From Bifidobacterium saguini DSM 23967 (GTDB lineage Bacteria; Actinomycetota; Actinomycetes; Actinomycetales; Bifidobacteriaceae): a DNA stretch of 64,000 bases. The stretch spans positions 1 through 64,000 of the forward strand of contig NZ_JGZN01000003.1 of NCBI RefSeq assembly GCF_000741715.1, read 5' to 3'. Positions within the stretch are counted from its first letter, which is position 1; each line of letters opens with the position of its first letter. Below are positions 1-16,116 of the stretch, in pieces. A program made the translations under genes and the position numbers. The notes beneath the pieces are model-generated. The model saw only the letters and a list, made by a program, of their open reading frames with translations. It did not search any database and was not told the DNA's origin.

Positions 1-260
<260 letters not shown>

Positions 261-432
261 CCAACCTTTTTCGAGTTGGCGACCGTGCTGCGCACAATGA
301 CACGCGGACGACAGAAAGACATTGCATCGTCGCGGAACATCGGAAAACGAACATCAGGAAGCGTCCACCATCCGGTCCCCGAACCACCACATGCCGGCCA
401 AGACATGGTCTTGGACCGTATAACAGAAGATT
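261..432 (+). other. 23S-5S rRNA spacer
   Basis: This transcribed spacer contains no tRNA. It holds a short hairpin with arms CCAAGAC at 398-404 and GTCTTGG at 408-414, extended by a bulged CGG/CCG pair. It may be a pre-rRNA processing element, but no specific RNase site can be assigned. Confidence 0.5.
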
Positions 433-548
433 TGCGGCGGTCATGGCCCAGGGGAGACGCCCGGTCCCATTCCGAACCCGGAAGCTAAGGCCTGGCACGG
501 CGATGGTACTGCACCCGACAGGGTGTGGGAGAGTAGCACACCGCCGCA
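433..548 (+). rRNA. 5S rRNA
   Basis: The sequence has the 5S hallmarks: closing stem GCGGCGG (434-440) with CCGCCGC (541-547), the CCCATTCCGAAC loop, and GGGAGAGTAG near the 3' end. Its length of about 116 nt is normal. It sits about 170 nt after 23S, so this is the tail of an rrn operon. Confidence 0.95.
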
Positions 549-561
549 TCAACACGTTAGA

Positions 562-597
562 GAGAGGGAGGAACCAAACGGTTTCCTCCCTCTTCGC
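562..597 (+). terminator. rrn operon terminator
   Basis: A G-rich arm GAGGGAGGAACC and a complementary arm GGTTTCCTCCCTC form a hairpin with an AAAC loop just after 5S. The 3' arm runs into CTTC rather than a long T tract. Its position directly after the last rRNA supports termination. Confidence 0.75.
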
Positions 598-924
598 ATA
601 TGCGCGAACAAATGTGATTGATGCAAACAAACACGCTTTGAACCATGTTTAAGGCGCGCGAAGTAGCGTAGCCAATTAACTGTGATACGTCGTGAAGCTC
701 TACGAGGATGTACGGAATCATTGGCATCGCAATCGTTGATAATGCAGGATGTCTGTAATCATTAGAAGACTTGTCGCTACATACCGCTAATCTTTGTAAT
801 TTGCATGAGGTGTGTCATATTGCGGGCATACCACCGACAATGAAGCGTCCGCATAGGCATATGGTGGCCATGCGCGCGCTCCCAGGGGAATACCACAACT
901 TTAGCGAGCGATAAGGAACGTCCA
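598..924. other. Intergenic region before rpoB
   Basis: There is no convincing gene or tRNA here. The region must carry the rpoBC promoter. TTGATA at 736-741 is the best -35 match, but no partner -10 at good spacing is clear, so no promoter is called. An AAGGAACG Shine-Dalgarno-like sequence (913-920) precedes rpoB. Confidence 0.5.
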
Positions 925-4488
<3,564 letters not shown>

Positions 4489-4496
4489 TCCCACGG

Positions 4497-4595
4497 GTCG
4501 TAAGCCCACTTGATTGGCCGGCCTCAAGCTCAAGTAAGAGCTGCTGAGGCCGGCGCAATCCAGCAGTATGCAAGGCATACGCAGGCTTACGACTC
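4497..4595 (+). other. Structured rpoB-rpoC spacer RNA
   Basis: The spacer can fold into a three-way junction. The outer stem is GTCGTAAGCC (4497-4506) with GGCTTACGAC (4584-4593). The first inner hairpin spans 4512-4560 and has a CCGGCCTCA/TGAGGCCGG core. The second inner hairpin is GTATGC (4567-4572) with GCATAC (4576-4581). No T tract follows directly, so simple termination is unlikely. A processing or attenuation role is inference. Confidence 0.6.
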
Positions 4596-4638
4596 CACAC
4601 AGCGTGAACGAAATTTTTCAATAGAAACGGATTAATAA

Positions 4639-8682
<4,044 letters not shown>

Positions 8683-8721
8683 GCTCACACTGACTGATTC
8701 GAGTCACTAAGCGCAATGCAT

Positions 8722-8764
8722 AAGGGCGGTTCGGAACACTTCTGGTTCCGAACCGCCCTTTACG
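8722..8764 (+). terminator. rpoC terminator (convergent junction)
   Basis: A perfect 15-bp stem (8722-8736 with 8746-8760) encloses a 9-nt loop and ends in CCCTTTA. It lies between rpoC and the convergent FHA-protein gene, so it may serve both strands. Confidence 0.9.
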
Positions 8765-8846
8765 TTATGCACTGATAATTGCTGAAATAGACGACGATTG
8801 ATATTGATCAGTACGTCAACAGTGCACTGAATAATCAGTTCGATAA

Positions 8847-9359
8847 TCAATCGGACTGCTGAGTCAACTCGAAGAACAAATCTCCCAAGCGTATGCTCGT
8901 CGGAACAGTTATCTCCACCGGCGAGTCTTTCAATACCTGTGTCTCCTGCCCATCATGAAGAATATAGGTGCCATTCAAAGAACCATAATCCTCAATCCAC
9001 AGTGAGCCATTGGCGTCAATGCTGATAGCCGCATGATTACGCGAAATGGTGCGAGTCGGGTCATCAATGCGTGCGGACTGGGCTCCCTGTGGCACATCAA
9101 GCGACGGCTTGCGACCAAGTAATGTGCTGGTCTTGATAACGATGTCTTGGCCAGTCACATCATTATGAAGCACATAAGCGATCTGCGGATTCTTGGCAGT
9201 AAACGAGGAGGACAGCACGGTGCTATCCCAATCCTCAATATGATTATCATGCAGATTCTGCTGCGAATCATCGTTATGCGCTTGCGGTGTGGTATCGAAT
9301 TGAGGGTCATCTTCGTACCAGCCAAGCTCCGGCGCGGGAGGATACGGTAAAACCGACAT
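8847..9359 (-). CDS. FHA-domain protein
   Basis: This 170-aa protein starts at the ATG whose complement is 9357-9359, preceded on the minus strand by AAAGGA; a longer upstream reading would overlap the previous gene and lacks an SD. The C-terminal half is an FHA phosphothreonine-binding domain with the signature pieces LLGRKPS, SRNHA and SLNGTYIL. The N-terminal half is acidic and disordered and contains EDWDSTVLSS, whose Thr resembles the phosphorylated N-terminal Thr of GarA-type FHA proteins (inference). It is the last gene of the kinase/phosphatase operon, so it probably binds or relays phosphorylation by the membrane kinase at 22101-23522. Confidence 0.9.
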   Translation of the reverse strand: MSVLPYPPAPELGWYEDDPQFDTTPQAHNDDSQQNLHDNHIEDWDSTVLSSSFTAKNPQIAYVLHNDVTGQDIVIKTSTLLGRKPSLDVPQGAQSARIDDPTRTISRNHAAISIDANGSLWIEDYGSLNGTYILHDGQETQVLKDSPVEITVPTSIRLGDLFFELTQQSD

Positions 9360-9370
9360 GGCGCGTCCTT

Positions 9371-10045
9371 TCACTGGCGCGTGGCCAAAGCGGCTTCGAT
9401 AGCAGGATCGCCTAATTGATGTAGCCAATCCACCAATGCTGGATATGTATTGGGGTTACGAGCAATGCATACGCGCAATTCCGGCGCATACTGAGCAATT
9501 TGAGCGATTTGCATCTGATCCGTAGTATGCAAAGCCTGCTCAACGGTAAAACCATATGGATTAGTAGGAATCGGCTCCTCGAATTGTGGCGTTGCCTGCT
9601 GGGTTGCTTGCTGGGATGTCTGCGGTGCTGCCTGTGTAGCTTGATCGGTTTGCTGCGTTGCTTGTGCGGCAGCTGCAGTCATATGCTCTTCAGATGCTAT
9701 TGCAGTATTCTGCAACACTTCCGCAGTAGGCTGAGTCTGCACTGTAGAAGTCGGCTGTGCAGTTTGCGCAGGCTGTGCAGTCTGCACAAACTGCACGTTT
9801 GCGGACGCCTGCTGATCATGAATAGGGCCGCCAATGGCATCGGCGGTAAAACCGATTTGTGCTAGAGTTTCGCGGGCACGTGCATCGCCAAACTCTGCAA
9901 GCCAGCGCTTGAGACCGGGATAGCAACGTGGATTGACGGCTACATTCGCGCCAAACTCTGGATTTTCGTAGGCGATTTTTGCTAAAAGAATCGGATCCGC
10001 GTGAGGGTCTTGCACTGCTGCAACTGCAACATCATAATCAACCAT
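9371..10045 (-). CDS. Leucine-rich-repeat-variant (LRV) protein
   Basis: This 224-aa cytoplasmic protein is preceded by a perfect AAGGAGG SD. It has two related helical repeat units, one near residues 5-70 (VNPRCYPGLKRWLAEFG) and one near 165-224 (IARNPNTYPALVDWLHQLG), of the variant leucine-rich repeat type common in bifidobacterial and other actinobacterial regulators. They are joined by a low-complexity linker of about 85 residues dominated by Gln, Ala and Thr. There is no signal peptide or catalytic motif. It lies between the PP2C phosphatase and the FHA gene with an 11-bp gap to the latter. A scaffold role, with the Thr-rich linker as possible kinase substrate, is inference. Confidence 0.8.
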   Translation of the reverse strand: MVDYDVAVAAVQDPHADPILLAKIAYENPEFGANVAVNPRCYPGLKRWLAEFGDARARETLAQIGFTADAIGGPIHDQQASANVQFVQTAQPAQTAQPTSTVQTQPTAEVLQNTAIASEEHMTAAAAQATQQTDQATQAAPQTSQQATQQATPQFEEPIPTNPYGFTVEQALHTTDQMQIAQIAQYAPELRVCIARNPNTYPALVDWLHQLGDPAIEAALATRQ

Positions 10046-10066
10046 GAGATAACCTCCTTATATACA

Positions 10067-11146
10067 CTACGGCTGAATTGCACGGCTGGTTCGTAACGTT
10101 TGCAACGTGGTATCTTCGATGACGCCGAGGTCTTCGCCAGCACCAAGACGAAACGCGTTAAACGTGTGGGTGGGCATTTTCGAATCGGGTATATCCACCA
10201 CGATGACTGTTATGTTGTCGGTGCCTCCGGCATCAAGCGCTGCAGCAACCAGCGCATCCACCGCTGCTCGAGGACTTGCATGGGCGGCAGCAATACTTGC
10301 GATGCGATGGTCCGGTACTTCGCCGTACAGGCCATCGGAACATATGATGAATCGCCCAGACATATCGGCAACATAGATATCCGGCGCAATACCATCCGGG
10401 TCGCCGAGACACTGGGTGATGATATTGCGCGGTACAAGCGCTTCGGCTACTTCCGGTGTCATCAATCCTGAATCGATAGCTTCCTGCCGCTGCGAATGGT
10501 CATGCGTGATCCGAGCCAGCGAAGCAGCATCCCACATGGCAACGTTGCTAGTGTGACCAATGTTTTGAGTGTTTGGGCTATGTTGTGCCATTACAGATTC
10601 GCTAGGGGAGTGTGCATAGCATGGATTCATATGATATGTGCGGGAATCTCCGATATTGATGATGTACGTCTGACCGAGATCGTGAGAACGTGAGCTATCC
10701 AGAGTGGAGTCATCGATATCGGTTGTTTGCGCATCAGCTGCTGAATCTGGCATATATGCGACTGGCATCTCGACCATATCGCAATCTGTGTTGGGTGAAT
10801 GCTCAGCTCCTGACGGATAGCTGGCTCCAGACAAAGGACGTGCCGGTAACACCAATCCACAAATCGTAGTCCCCGCTACGCCCCCGAGCTGCTTGCCTAA
10901 TGCCAGAATATGCTGTTGCGCTGCAGTGAGAGTCTCGCTGATATCCTGACGATGCCGAGTGGGCAGGTTTGCAAGCAGGCTGAGTTGCCGAATGGCTAAT
11001 TGGCTTGCTTGTTCTCCGCCGAATCCGCCGCCCATGCCATCGCAGACCATGTATACGCCCTGCTGGGCAAAACCTGCATCTTGATTATTCCGCCGTTTGA
11101 GACCGCGATCGCTGGTCATCGCTATGCGGATGGAACCTACGATCAT
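10067..11146 (-). CDS. prpC: PP2C-family Ser/Thr phosphatase
   Basis: This 359-aa metal-dependent protein phosphatase should reverse phosphorylation by the kinase of the same operon. It shows the PP2C motifs: SDRGLKRRNNQD (metal Asp23), VCDGMGG (metal Asp36), INIGDSRTY, FIICSDGLYGEV and GGTDNIT. The start overlaps the stop of the upstream gene (ATGA) and has an AGGGGAAG SD. Two long polar inserts, near residues 110-165 and 175-210, make it about 100 aa longer than minimal bacterial PrpC/Stp enzymes. No transmembrane segment is evident, so it is probably cytoplasmic. Confidence 0.93.
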   Translation of the reverse strand: MIVGSIRIAMTSDRGLKRRNNQDAGFAQQGVYMVCDGMGGGFGGEQASQLAIRQLSLLANLPTRHRQDISETLTAAQQHILALGKQLGGVAGTTICGLVLPARPLSGASYPSGAEHSPNTDCDMVEMPVAYMPDSAADAQTTDIDDSTLDSSRSHDLGQTYIINIGDSRTYHMNPCYAHSPSESVMAQHSPNTQNIGHTSNVAMWDAASLARITHDHSQRQEAIDSGLMTPEVAEALVPRNIITQCLGDPDGIAPDIYVADMSGRFIICSDGLYGEVPDHRIASIAAAHASPRAAVDALVAAALDAGGTDNITVIVVDIPDSKMPTHTFNAFRLGAGEDLGVIEDTTLQTLRTSRAIQP

Positions 11147-12726
11147 GATGTCTTCCCCTTAGAAGGTCTGCGTGAAATGAGTATGAACGATTTGGCTTGC
11201 GGCTTCGTTGGACGCTTGTGTGCCAGTATACGCACACTTGCTAAGGAAAGACGTGCTTGTAAACGCCTTACACAAGGTAACGAATGCAGCATTGTTGCGC
11301 GTAGCGCATCAACTTGGACCCAATATCGGCTGGCCTGTTCTGATTGCACGGCATTGCCGGAGAACGCGGCATAGTCAGCTTCTCGACATAATTGATGCAA
11401 TATCTCTTCAGAGGCATTGAGCTGACGCGCTATATCATCGGCTTGATCTCGTCGAGTGCCTTGCACGGTAACACCACTTTCCGCGGCCAAAGCGCAGATG
11501 GCATTCCAGCCGGAAGCTACGCGGGTCTGCGGGGAACCATGCCGTCGAGCTCTGGCCAGCAATACGGCTTTGCCGGCTATAATCAATGCGCAAATCATCA
11601 GAATCGTCCACAAGGGGCTGCCATAGAGTGCTACTGCACGAGTCGTGCGCCAAAATCGCAGCCAGAACAGACTGGTTGGTTGATCGTCGGCATCAGCGCC
11701 GGAAAGTGAGCTTTGACCCGTGGCTTGAGCCTGATCGCGCAGCGGATCCGTGAGCGGCACTGGTGGTTGACGCACCAAAGTCTGAGGATTGGGAGGAGTC
11801 AGATTCTGATTATCATCCGGAACCTTGGTCTCCTTGGGGGTGGGGTAGAAGGCCACCCAGCCGTATCCTCGCAATTTGATTTCCACCCAGGCAGTGACAT
11901 CATTGCCAGTGAAATCGATTGTGGTGGTATGACCAGAAACGGTTTGCGTACGGGCTTCGGAAATACTGCCATCCTTATCTTTCGGTAGGAACCCCATAAC
12001 CACACGCGAAGGTAACCCGAGCTCTCGAGCCATCAAAGCCATAGCTGAGGCGTATTGTTCGGAATCGCCTACCATAGCGGTCCCCGATAGCAGTTTATTA
12101 ATGCGGTAGTTACCATGCCCAGCTTCCGAAGGATAATCACCTTGCAAACCATGTGAGAACCAGCCTGAATCCTTCAATGTAGTGGTCAAGGCTTCTGCCG
12201 CCGCGCCTCCGGAAGCTTGACCGCCAGCAATAGAGGTGGCTAGTTTGCTTGCCGAATCCGGTACCTCCTCGGCTCGAGGCTGACTGATTCGAGCTGAATC
12301 GGCTTTTTCGATTTCCTGTTTACTGGGAATAGTGGGAATGATGCCAGATTCGGTATACGTCATTCCTTTGCGAGTACCAGAGGAGAAAATGGCCGAATCG
12401 GTATCACTGTTGTAATAAAAAGTGTCCGCATCATGCTGGTTGGCGAATCGAACGCTTGACGCGGCACCGGCCAGAGGAAGCCAGGTATCGGTAAGACCTT
12501 CATGCACGGTGAACTTGGCCGTAAAACGTTTGCCTTGCTCATCAGTGACGATGGAAGTACCCACTCTGCGATAATTCGAAGAATCCGAAGCCTCAGCGGA
12601 ATCGGAAAGATTCCATACCGAACCGTCGAAACGATCCATAACCGCCAATCTAACCGGCGTACCGGCTGGCAGATTGGTTACCGTGAGCAGTACATCGTTT
12701 TTGTGGTTTTTTACATAGGATCGCAT
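11143..12726 (-). CDS. Transglutaminase-like protein, C-terminal part of a frameshifted gene
   Basis: These 527 aa are the downstream portion of a TgpA-like membrane protein. They hold a transglutaminase-fold domain, a Pro-rich linker, one membrane segment (about residues 375-395) and a cytoplasmic tail. The usual GDCE catalytic motif reads GDSEQYASAMALMAR, the His motif reads DVTAWVEI and the Asp motif reads FYPTP. Cys, His and Asp are thus all replaced, and enzymatic activity is unlikely. Reading back in this frame past the first ATG gives YQPYDYTSPLSG, which continues the upstream fragment after one missing base near 12760. Independent translation from 12726 would lack the membrane domain, and no good SD is seen. 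Confidence 0.85.
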   Translation of the reverse strand: MRSYVKNHKNDVLLTVTNLPAGTPVRLAVMDRFDGSVWNLSDSAEASDSSNYRRVGTSIVTDEQGKRFTAKFTVHEGLTDTWLPLAGAASSVRFANQHDADTFYYNSDTDSAIFSSGTRKGMTYTESGIIPTIPSKQEIEKADSARISQPRAEEVPDSASKLATSIAGGQASGGAAAEALTTTLKDSGWFSHGLQGDYPSEAGHGNYRINKLLSGTAMVGDSEQYASAMALMARELGLPSRVVMGFLPKDKDGSISEARTQTVSGHTTTIDFTGNDVTAWVEIKLRGYGWVAFYPTPKETKVPDDNQNLTPPNPQTLVRQPPVPLTDPLRDQAQATGQSSLSGADADDQPTSLFWLRFWRTTRAVALYGSPLWTILMICALIIAGKAVLLARARRHGSPQTRVASGWNAICALAAESGVTVQGTRRDQADDIARQLNASEEILHQLCREADYAAFSGNAVQSEQASRYWVQVDALRATMLHSLPCVRRLQARLSLASVRILAHKRPTKPQAKSFILISRRPSKGKTS

Positions 12727-12731
12727 ACCGC

Positions 12732-13634
12732 TTAGCGGACTGGTGTAGTCATAAGGCTGATAGGCGGATCATAAAAATCTCTTAACACCATACGGTTTTG
12801 CGGAACCGCAGTAGTGCCTGCAAACGCCAATGCTGCAGCCAAGAGCAGAATAATTGATGCGGAAATCCACCGGCCCCATTCCATCAAACCAAGCCGCCAG
12901 GAAAGCCATACGATGAGGAGTATCGCGAAAACAATACCGCTGATGGCACGATGCCATCCGGTATGTGTGCCGAGCAATGCACATACGGTCATAGCTGCCA
13001 TCAACGGTAGTGCGCTTAGTAATGACAGCCAAGCGTTGATATTGAGTGTGAATAGGGAAGCGAAAAATGTCAGCCACAATCCAATGGTCCATATGGCCAT
13101 GAGACTGCCGTCGGCAACACCTATAGGGGGCTCAATGGCAATCAAGTATTTGAAAGAGCCGAACGTCATTTCCCAGCCTCGGCTCAAGGTGGTGAGGCTG
13201 GGAATGATGTGAGCGATGGTTGTGGAATTCAGTGTGATTATCGGTCCGAGAATGAACTGGGCTATGACCAACAATACGATTTGCCACCATAGGCGTAATG
13301 CAGGTTGCGTGCCGGCAAGTGCAATGAGCGCGCCAAACAGAGTGGAAAGCAAAGCGGCTGCTACCCACTGTGCAGGTGCTCCGTATACGTCGATAAGGTT
13401 GGCTTGGGCCAACAACATAAGCAGCATGATGACGGCAAGACTTATACCGTATTTCACTGATGCCTTCTGGGCTCCCTGCAGCCCATGCCGCATGCCGCCT
13501 CGAGTCATCCATATTACGGAATGAGTGGAATCTGCCCATGATCCGGTGGTAGACACTGCTGCAAACGTGTTAAACGCCGCGTCATCTTCGGATAATGATT
13601 GAAGCGCCGGTGCCGTAGGAATGCTATTGGTCAT
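12732..13634 (-). CDS. TgpA-like membrane protein, N-terminal part of a frameshifted gene
   Basis: This 300-aa fragment holds several hydrophobic helices (about residues 65-280), matching the N-terminal membrane domain (DUF3488 type) of TgpA transglutaminase-like proteins. It ends at a TAA six bases before the ATG of the C-terminal fragment. The sense continues in another frame: FYDPP followed by YQPYDYTSPLSG would be restored by one extra T in the CCTATC stretch near 12757-12762. The intact protein would be about 830 aa. The start overlaps the DUF58 gene (ATGA) and has a GGGGGTG SD. Confidence 0.85.
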   Translation of the reverse strand: MTNSIPTAPALQSLSEDDAAFNTFAAVSTTGSWADSTHSVIWMTRGGMRHGLQGAQKASVKYGISLAVIMLLMLLAQANLIDVYGAPAQWVAAALLSTLFGALIALAGTQPALRLWWQIVLLVIAQFILGPIITLNSTTIAHIIPSLTTLSRGWEMTFGSFKYLIAIEPPIGVADGSLMAIWTIGLWLTFFASLFTLNINAWLSLLSALPLMAAMTVCALLGTHTGWHRAISGIVFAILLIVWLSWRLGLMEWGRWISASIILLLAAALAFAGTTAVPQNRMVLRDFYDPPISLMTTPVR

Positions 13635-14869
13635 GCGAGCACCCCCATGATGATAGGCAGATCATCCAATTCGCCTACCGTGGCCAAAGTGAAATTGTTG
13701 AATTGCTTGATGGTTCGGTTTGCCCCCAGATGAGCTTGCAACACCACGCATCTGGCTGAACGGGGCAAAGCTTTGGTCATACGTTTGATATGATCGAGGC
13801 CTTTCAACGATCCCACGGTAAAGAAATAGAATGAAGCATCCGGGGCATGTGTCAGGGTATTTACCGCCAGATTGGGGTTGTCCTCACGGTCAGGCGTGAT
13901 ACCGCTTGCCTGATCAAGCAATTCCATAGCATTGCGTGGGCGTGTATAGGATTGACCTGCGTGCGTAAACACCGGCCTATCCTGGAACAGACATTTCACT
14001 CCGATGGATGCGTGAATGGACACAGCCATTTCGAATTCCTGCGCAGTGGCATAATCATTGGGATCAACGCCAATAGTCAATGAAGTGTCCGTTCGTTTGG
14101 TTGCTTCATACTGACGAATCATTAACGATCCGGCTTTTGCTGAGCTGAGCCAATGTACGTTGCGTACATCATCGCCGGGAGTATATTCACGAAGCCCGTA
14201 GAAATCGAGATCATCGTCAACGATGTGACCGGACGGCTGGCCTTCGAGGTCTCGAGGAACGCCGGCATTAAGCGTATTCAGTCTTACGGTTTTGGGATGA
14301 ATGAAAATGGTGAGACGCTCGCCCAATTGCTTTTCATGACGGATAAGCCCGAAAGGATCGCCCTTGCGAACCCGCAGAGGGCCTACGGCGAGCACCGCTC
14401 GAGACACTGTGCGGAATGATAATTCAGTACGTTTGGATTGCCCCGAGGCCAGCATAGGGATGGTGAAACGCTCATGAGTTTCACCGAGCGGCAAATCGCC
14501 TCGCGCATGAGTGGTGGCTGTTTTCCCCGTATTGTTGATATCGACAATGATGCGCATGGAATCGCCCACGGTCACGCGCTGGCTTGATGCTTTGATATGT
14601 GCGTCAAATCGAGTATTGCCCAAGGATAGTGCAATGGCCGCTGAGAGCATTACCGTTGCCACGATGCCAAGCGCTAGAAGTTCGTGCCATCCCAGAACAG
14701 GGAATAACGATAGACTGATTGCCGCAGTGGCTCCTACTGCCCATCCCCACGGTGAAACATATGCTCCAAAGGCATGTTTGATGCGGTGAGCGTAGTGTTT
14801 CAACATGCGTTTCAGCGCGCGTCCACGACGTTTGCTGAAACGCGATGCTGCAACAAATTGAGTAGCCAT
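13631..14869 (-). CDS. DUF58 membrane protein
   Basis: This 412-aa protein has a basic N-terminus (residues 1-38), two closely spaced transmembrane helices (about 42-85) and a cytoplasmic DUF58 domain. The family signature is visible as LREYTPGDDVRNVHWLSSAK followed by LMIRQYE. DUF58 proteins are almost always encoded beside a MoxR ATPase and a transglutaminase-like protein, exactly as here. The molecular role of the trio is not settled; chaperoning or assembling envelope proteins is a common proposal. The gene starts 11 bp after the MoxR gene and overlaps the next gene. Confidence 0.93.
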   Translation of the reverse strand: MATQFVAASRFSKRRGRALKRMLKHYAHRIKHAFGAYVSPWGWAVGATAAISLSLFPVLGWHELLALGIVATVMLSAAIALSLGNTRFDAHIKASSQRVTVGDSMRIIVDINNTGKTATTHARGDLPLGETHERFTIPMLASGQSKRTELSFRTVSRAVLAVGPLRVRKGDPFGLIRHEKQLGERLTIFIHPKTVRLNTLNAGVPRDLEGQPSGHIVDDDLDFYGLREYTPGDDVRNVHWLSSAKAGSLMIRQYEATKRTDTSLTIGVDPNDYATAQEFEMAVSIHASIGVKCLFQDRPVFTHAGQSYTRPRNAMELLDQASGITPDREDNPNLAVNTLTHAPDASFYFFTVGSLKGLDHIKRMTKALPRSARCVVLQAHLGANRTIKQFNNFTLATVGELDDLPIIMGVLA

Positions 14870-14880
14870 GATCGTCTCTT

Positions 14881-16047
14881 TCAGGCACCAATGGTGGGAG
14901 CGGGAACGTCATCGAGGATTTGTGCAATCAGCATTTCGGCAGTAGTGCCATCGAAAGCCGCTTCGGGAGTGAGCACAATACGGTGCGCCAGCACTGCCAC
15001 AGCAAGATCTTTGACATCATCCGGCACAACATAGGCGCGTCCATCCGCGGCTGCCCAAATTCGGGCACATCGTGTGAGCGCAAGTGCACCGCGCATGGAA
15101 GAGCCGACGGTAATGCGTTCATGGTGCCGTGTTGCCTCAACGATGCGCACGATGTATTCGCGAATGACGTCGTCCACATATACGTCGGATGCGGTGGCGC
15201 GCAGTCGAATAATATCGTCTCCAGTTAATACGGGGGAAACGGTTTGTGCGCGATCCGTGACATCCACTTGCTTGAGAATATCCACCGAAACATCATGGCT
15301 GGGATAGCCGATAGAGGTTTTAATGAGAAAACGATCCATCTGTGCTTCGGGAAGCGCATAAGTGCCTAGCTGCTCAATAGGATTCTGTGTAGCTATTACG
15401 ATGAATGGTTGCGGCACCGCATGCGTTGTGCCATCCACCGTAACCTTCTGCTCCTCCATGACTTCCAACAATGCGGACTGTGTTTTTGGTGAAGCTCGGT
15501 TGATTTCGTCGGCTAGCACGATGGAAGCGAAGATAGGACCTTTGCGAAATTCGAACTCTGCACGCTTTTGATCATAGAAAGTGACGCCCACCACGTCTGA
15601 CGGCAGTAAATCCGGGGTGAATTGGATGCGTTTGAAACTGGTGGAAATGGAGTTGGCAAGGCCTCGAGCCAGCTGAGTTTTCCCGGTACCGGGATTATCT
15701 TCCAGTAGCACATGTCCACCCACCATTAACGCGGTAACACATTGCTTGATGGGTATGGTCTTACCGATAACCACTGTGGAAATGTTATTGACCAAGTCGT
15801 TGAATGAGCGTTGAAATGCTTGAATGGCCGCAGTGGGTTGAGTCAATAGGCCGGTAGAAGGCGTGGGAAGTGGCCTGGCCGGCAGCGATGGTGCGGTTGG
15901 TGTCGCTGATTCGTCGGGAATGCGCACTCTGTCTTTGTCGAATGACGGAGTGGTGGCATGCGTATGTGGCAGATGCCCGAGACGAGTGCGATCTGATAGC
16001 TGTGTGGCATCGGAAAGCTGCGTTTCGTCGTTGATGTGCTCGCTCAT
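14881..16047 (-). CDS. MoxR-family AAA+ ATPase
   Basis: This 388-aa AAA+ ATPase shows Walker A in LLEDNPGTGKTQLARGLA, Walker B in IVLADEINRASPKTQSALLE, sensor 1 in VIATQNPIEQLGTYALPEAQ, and a C-terminal helical lid. An N-terminal extension of about 80 polar residues precedes the ATPase core and is longer than usual for MoxR. The SD is AGGAGAG. It is encoded between the giant fn3 protein and DUF58. MoxR proteins act as chaperone-like remodellers, and here the likely clients are the membrane or surface products of this operon (inference). Confidence 0.95.
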   Translation of the reverse strand: MSEHINDETQLSDATQLSDRTRLGHLPHTHATTPSFDKDRVRIPDESATPTAPSLPARPLPTPSTGLLTQPTAAIQAFQRSFNDLVNNISTVVIGKTIPIKQCVTALMVGGHVLLEDNPGTGKTQLARGLANSISTSFKRIQFTPDLLPSDVVGVTFYDQKRAEFEFRKGPIFASIVLADEINRASPKTQSALLEVMEEQKVTVDGTTHAVPQPFIVIATQNPIEQLGTYALPEAQMDRFLIKTSIGYPSHDVSVDILKQVDVTDRAQTVSPVLTGDDIIRLRATASDVYVDDVIREYIVRIVEATRHHERITVGSSMRGALALTRCARIWAAADGRAYVVPDDVKDLAVAVLAHRIVLTPEAAFDGTTAEMLIAQILDDVPAPTIGA

Positions 16048-16116
16048 TATTCTCTCCTGCTGGATGCTGTTTGTTGTGAGGACTGTGGTCGAATGAAAGG
16101 TGCTTATATGGGCTTG

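Noticed and set aside
12750..12770. Programmed frameshift or two genuine genes for the transglutaminase-like protein
   Set aside because: There is no slippery site, the second frame lacks an SD, and the sequence before its ATG continues the conserved protein.
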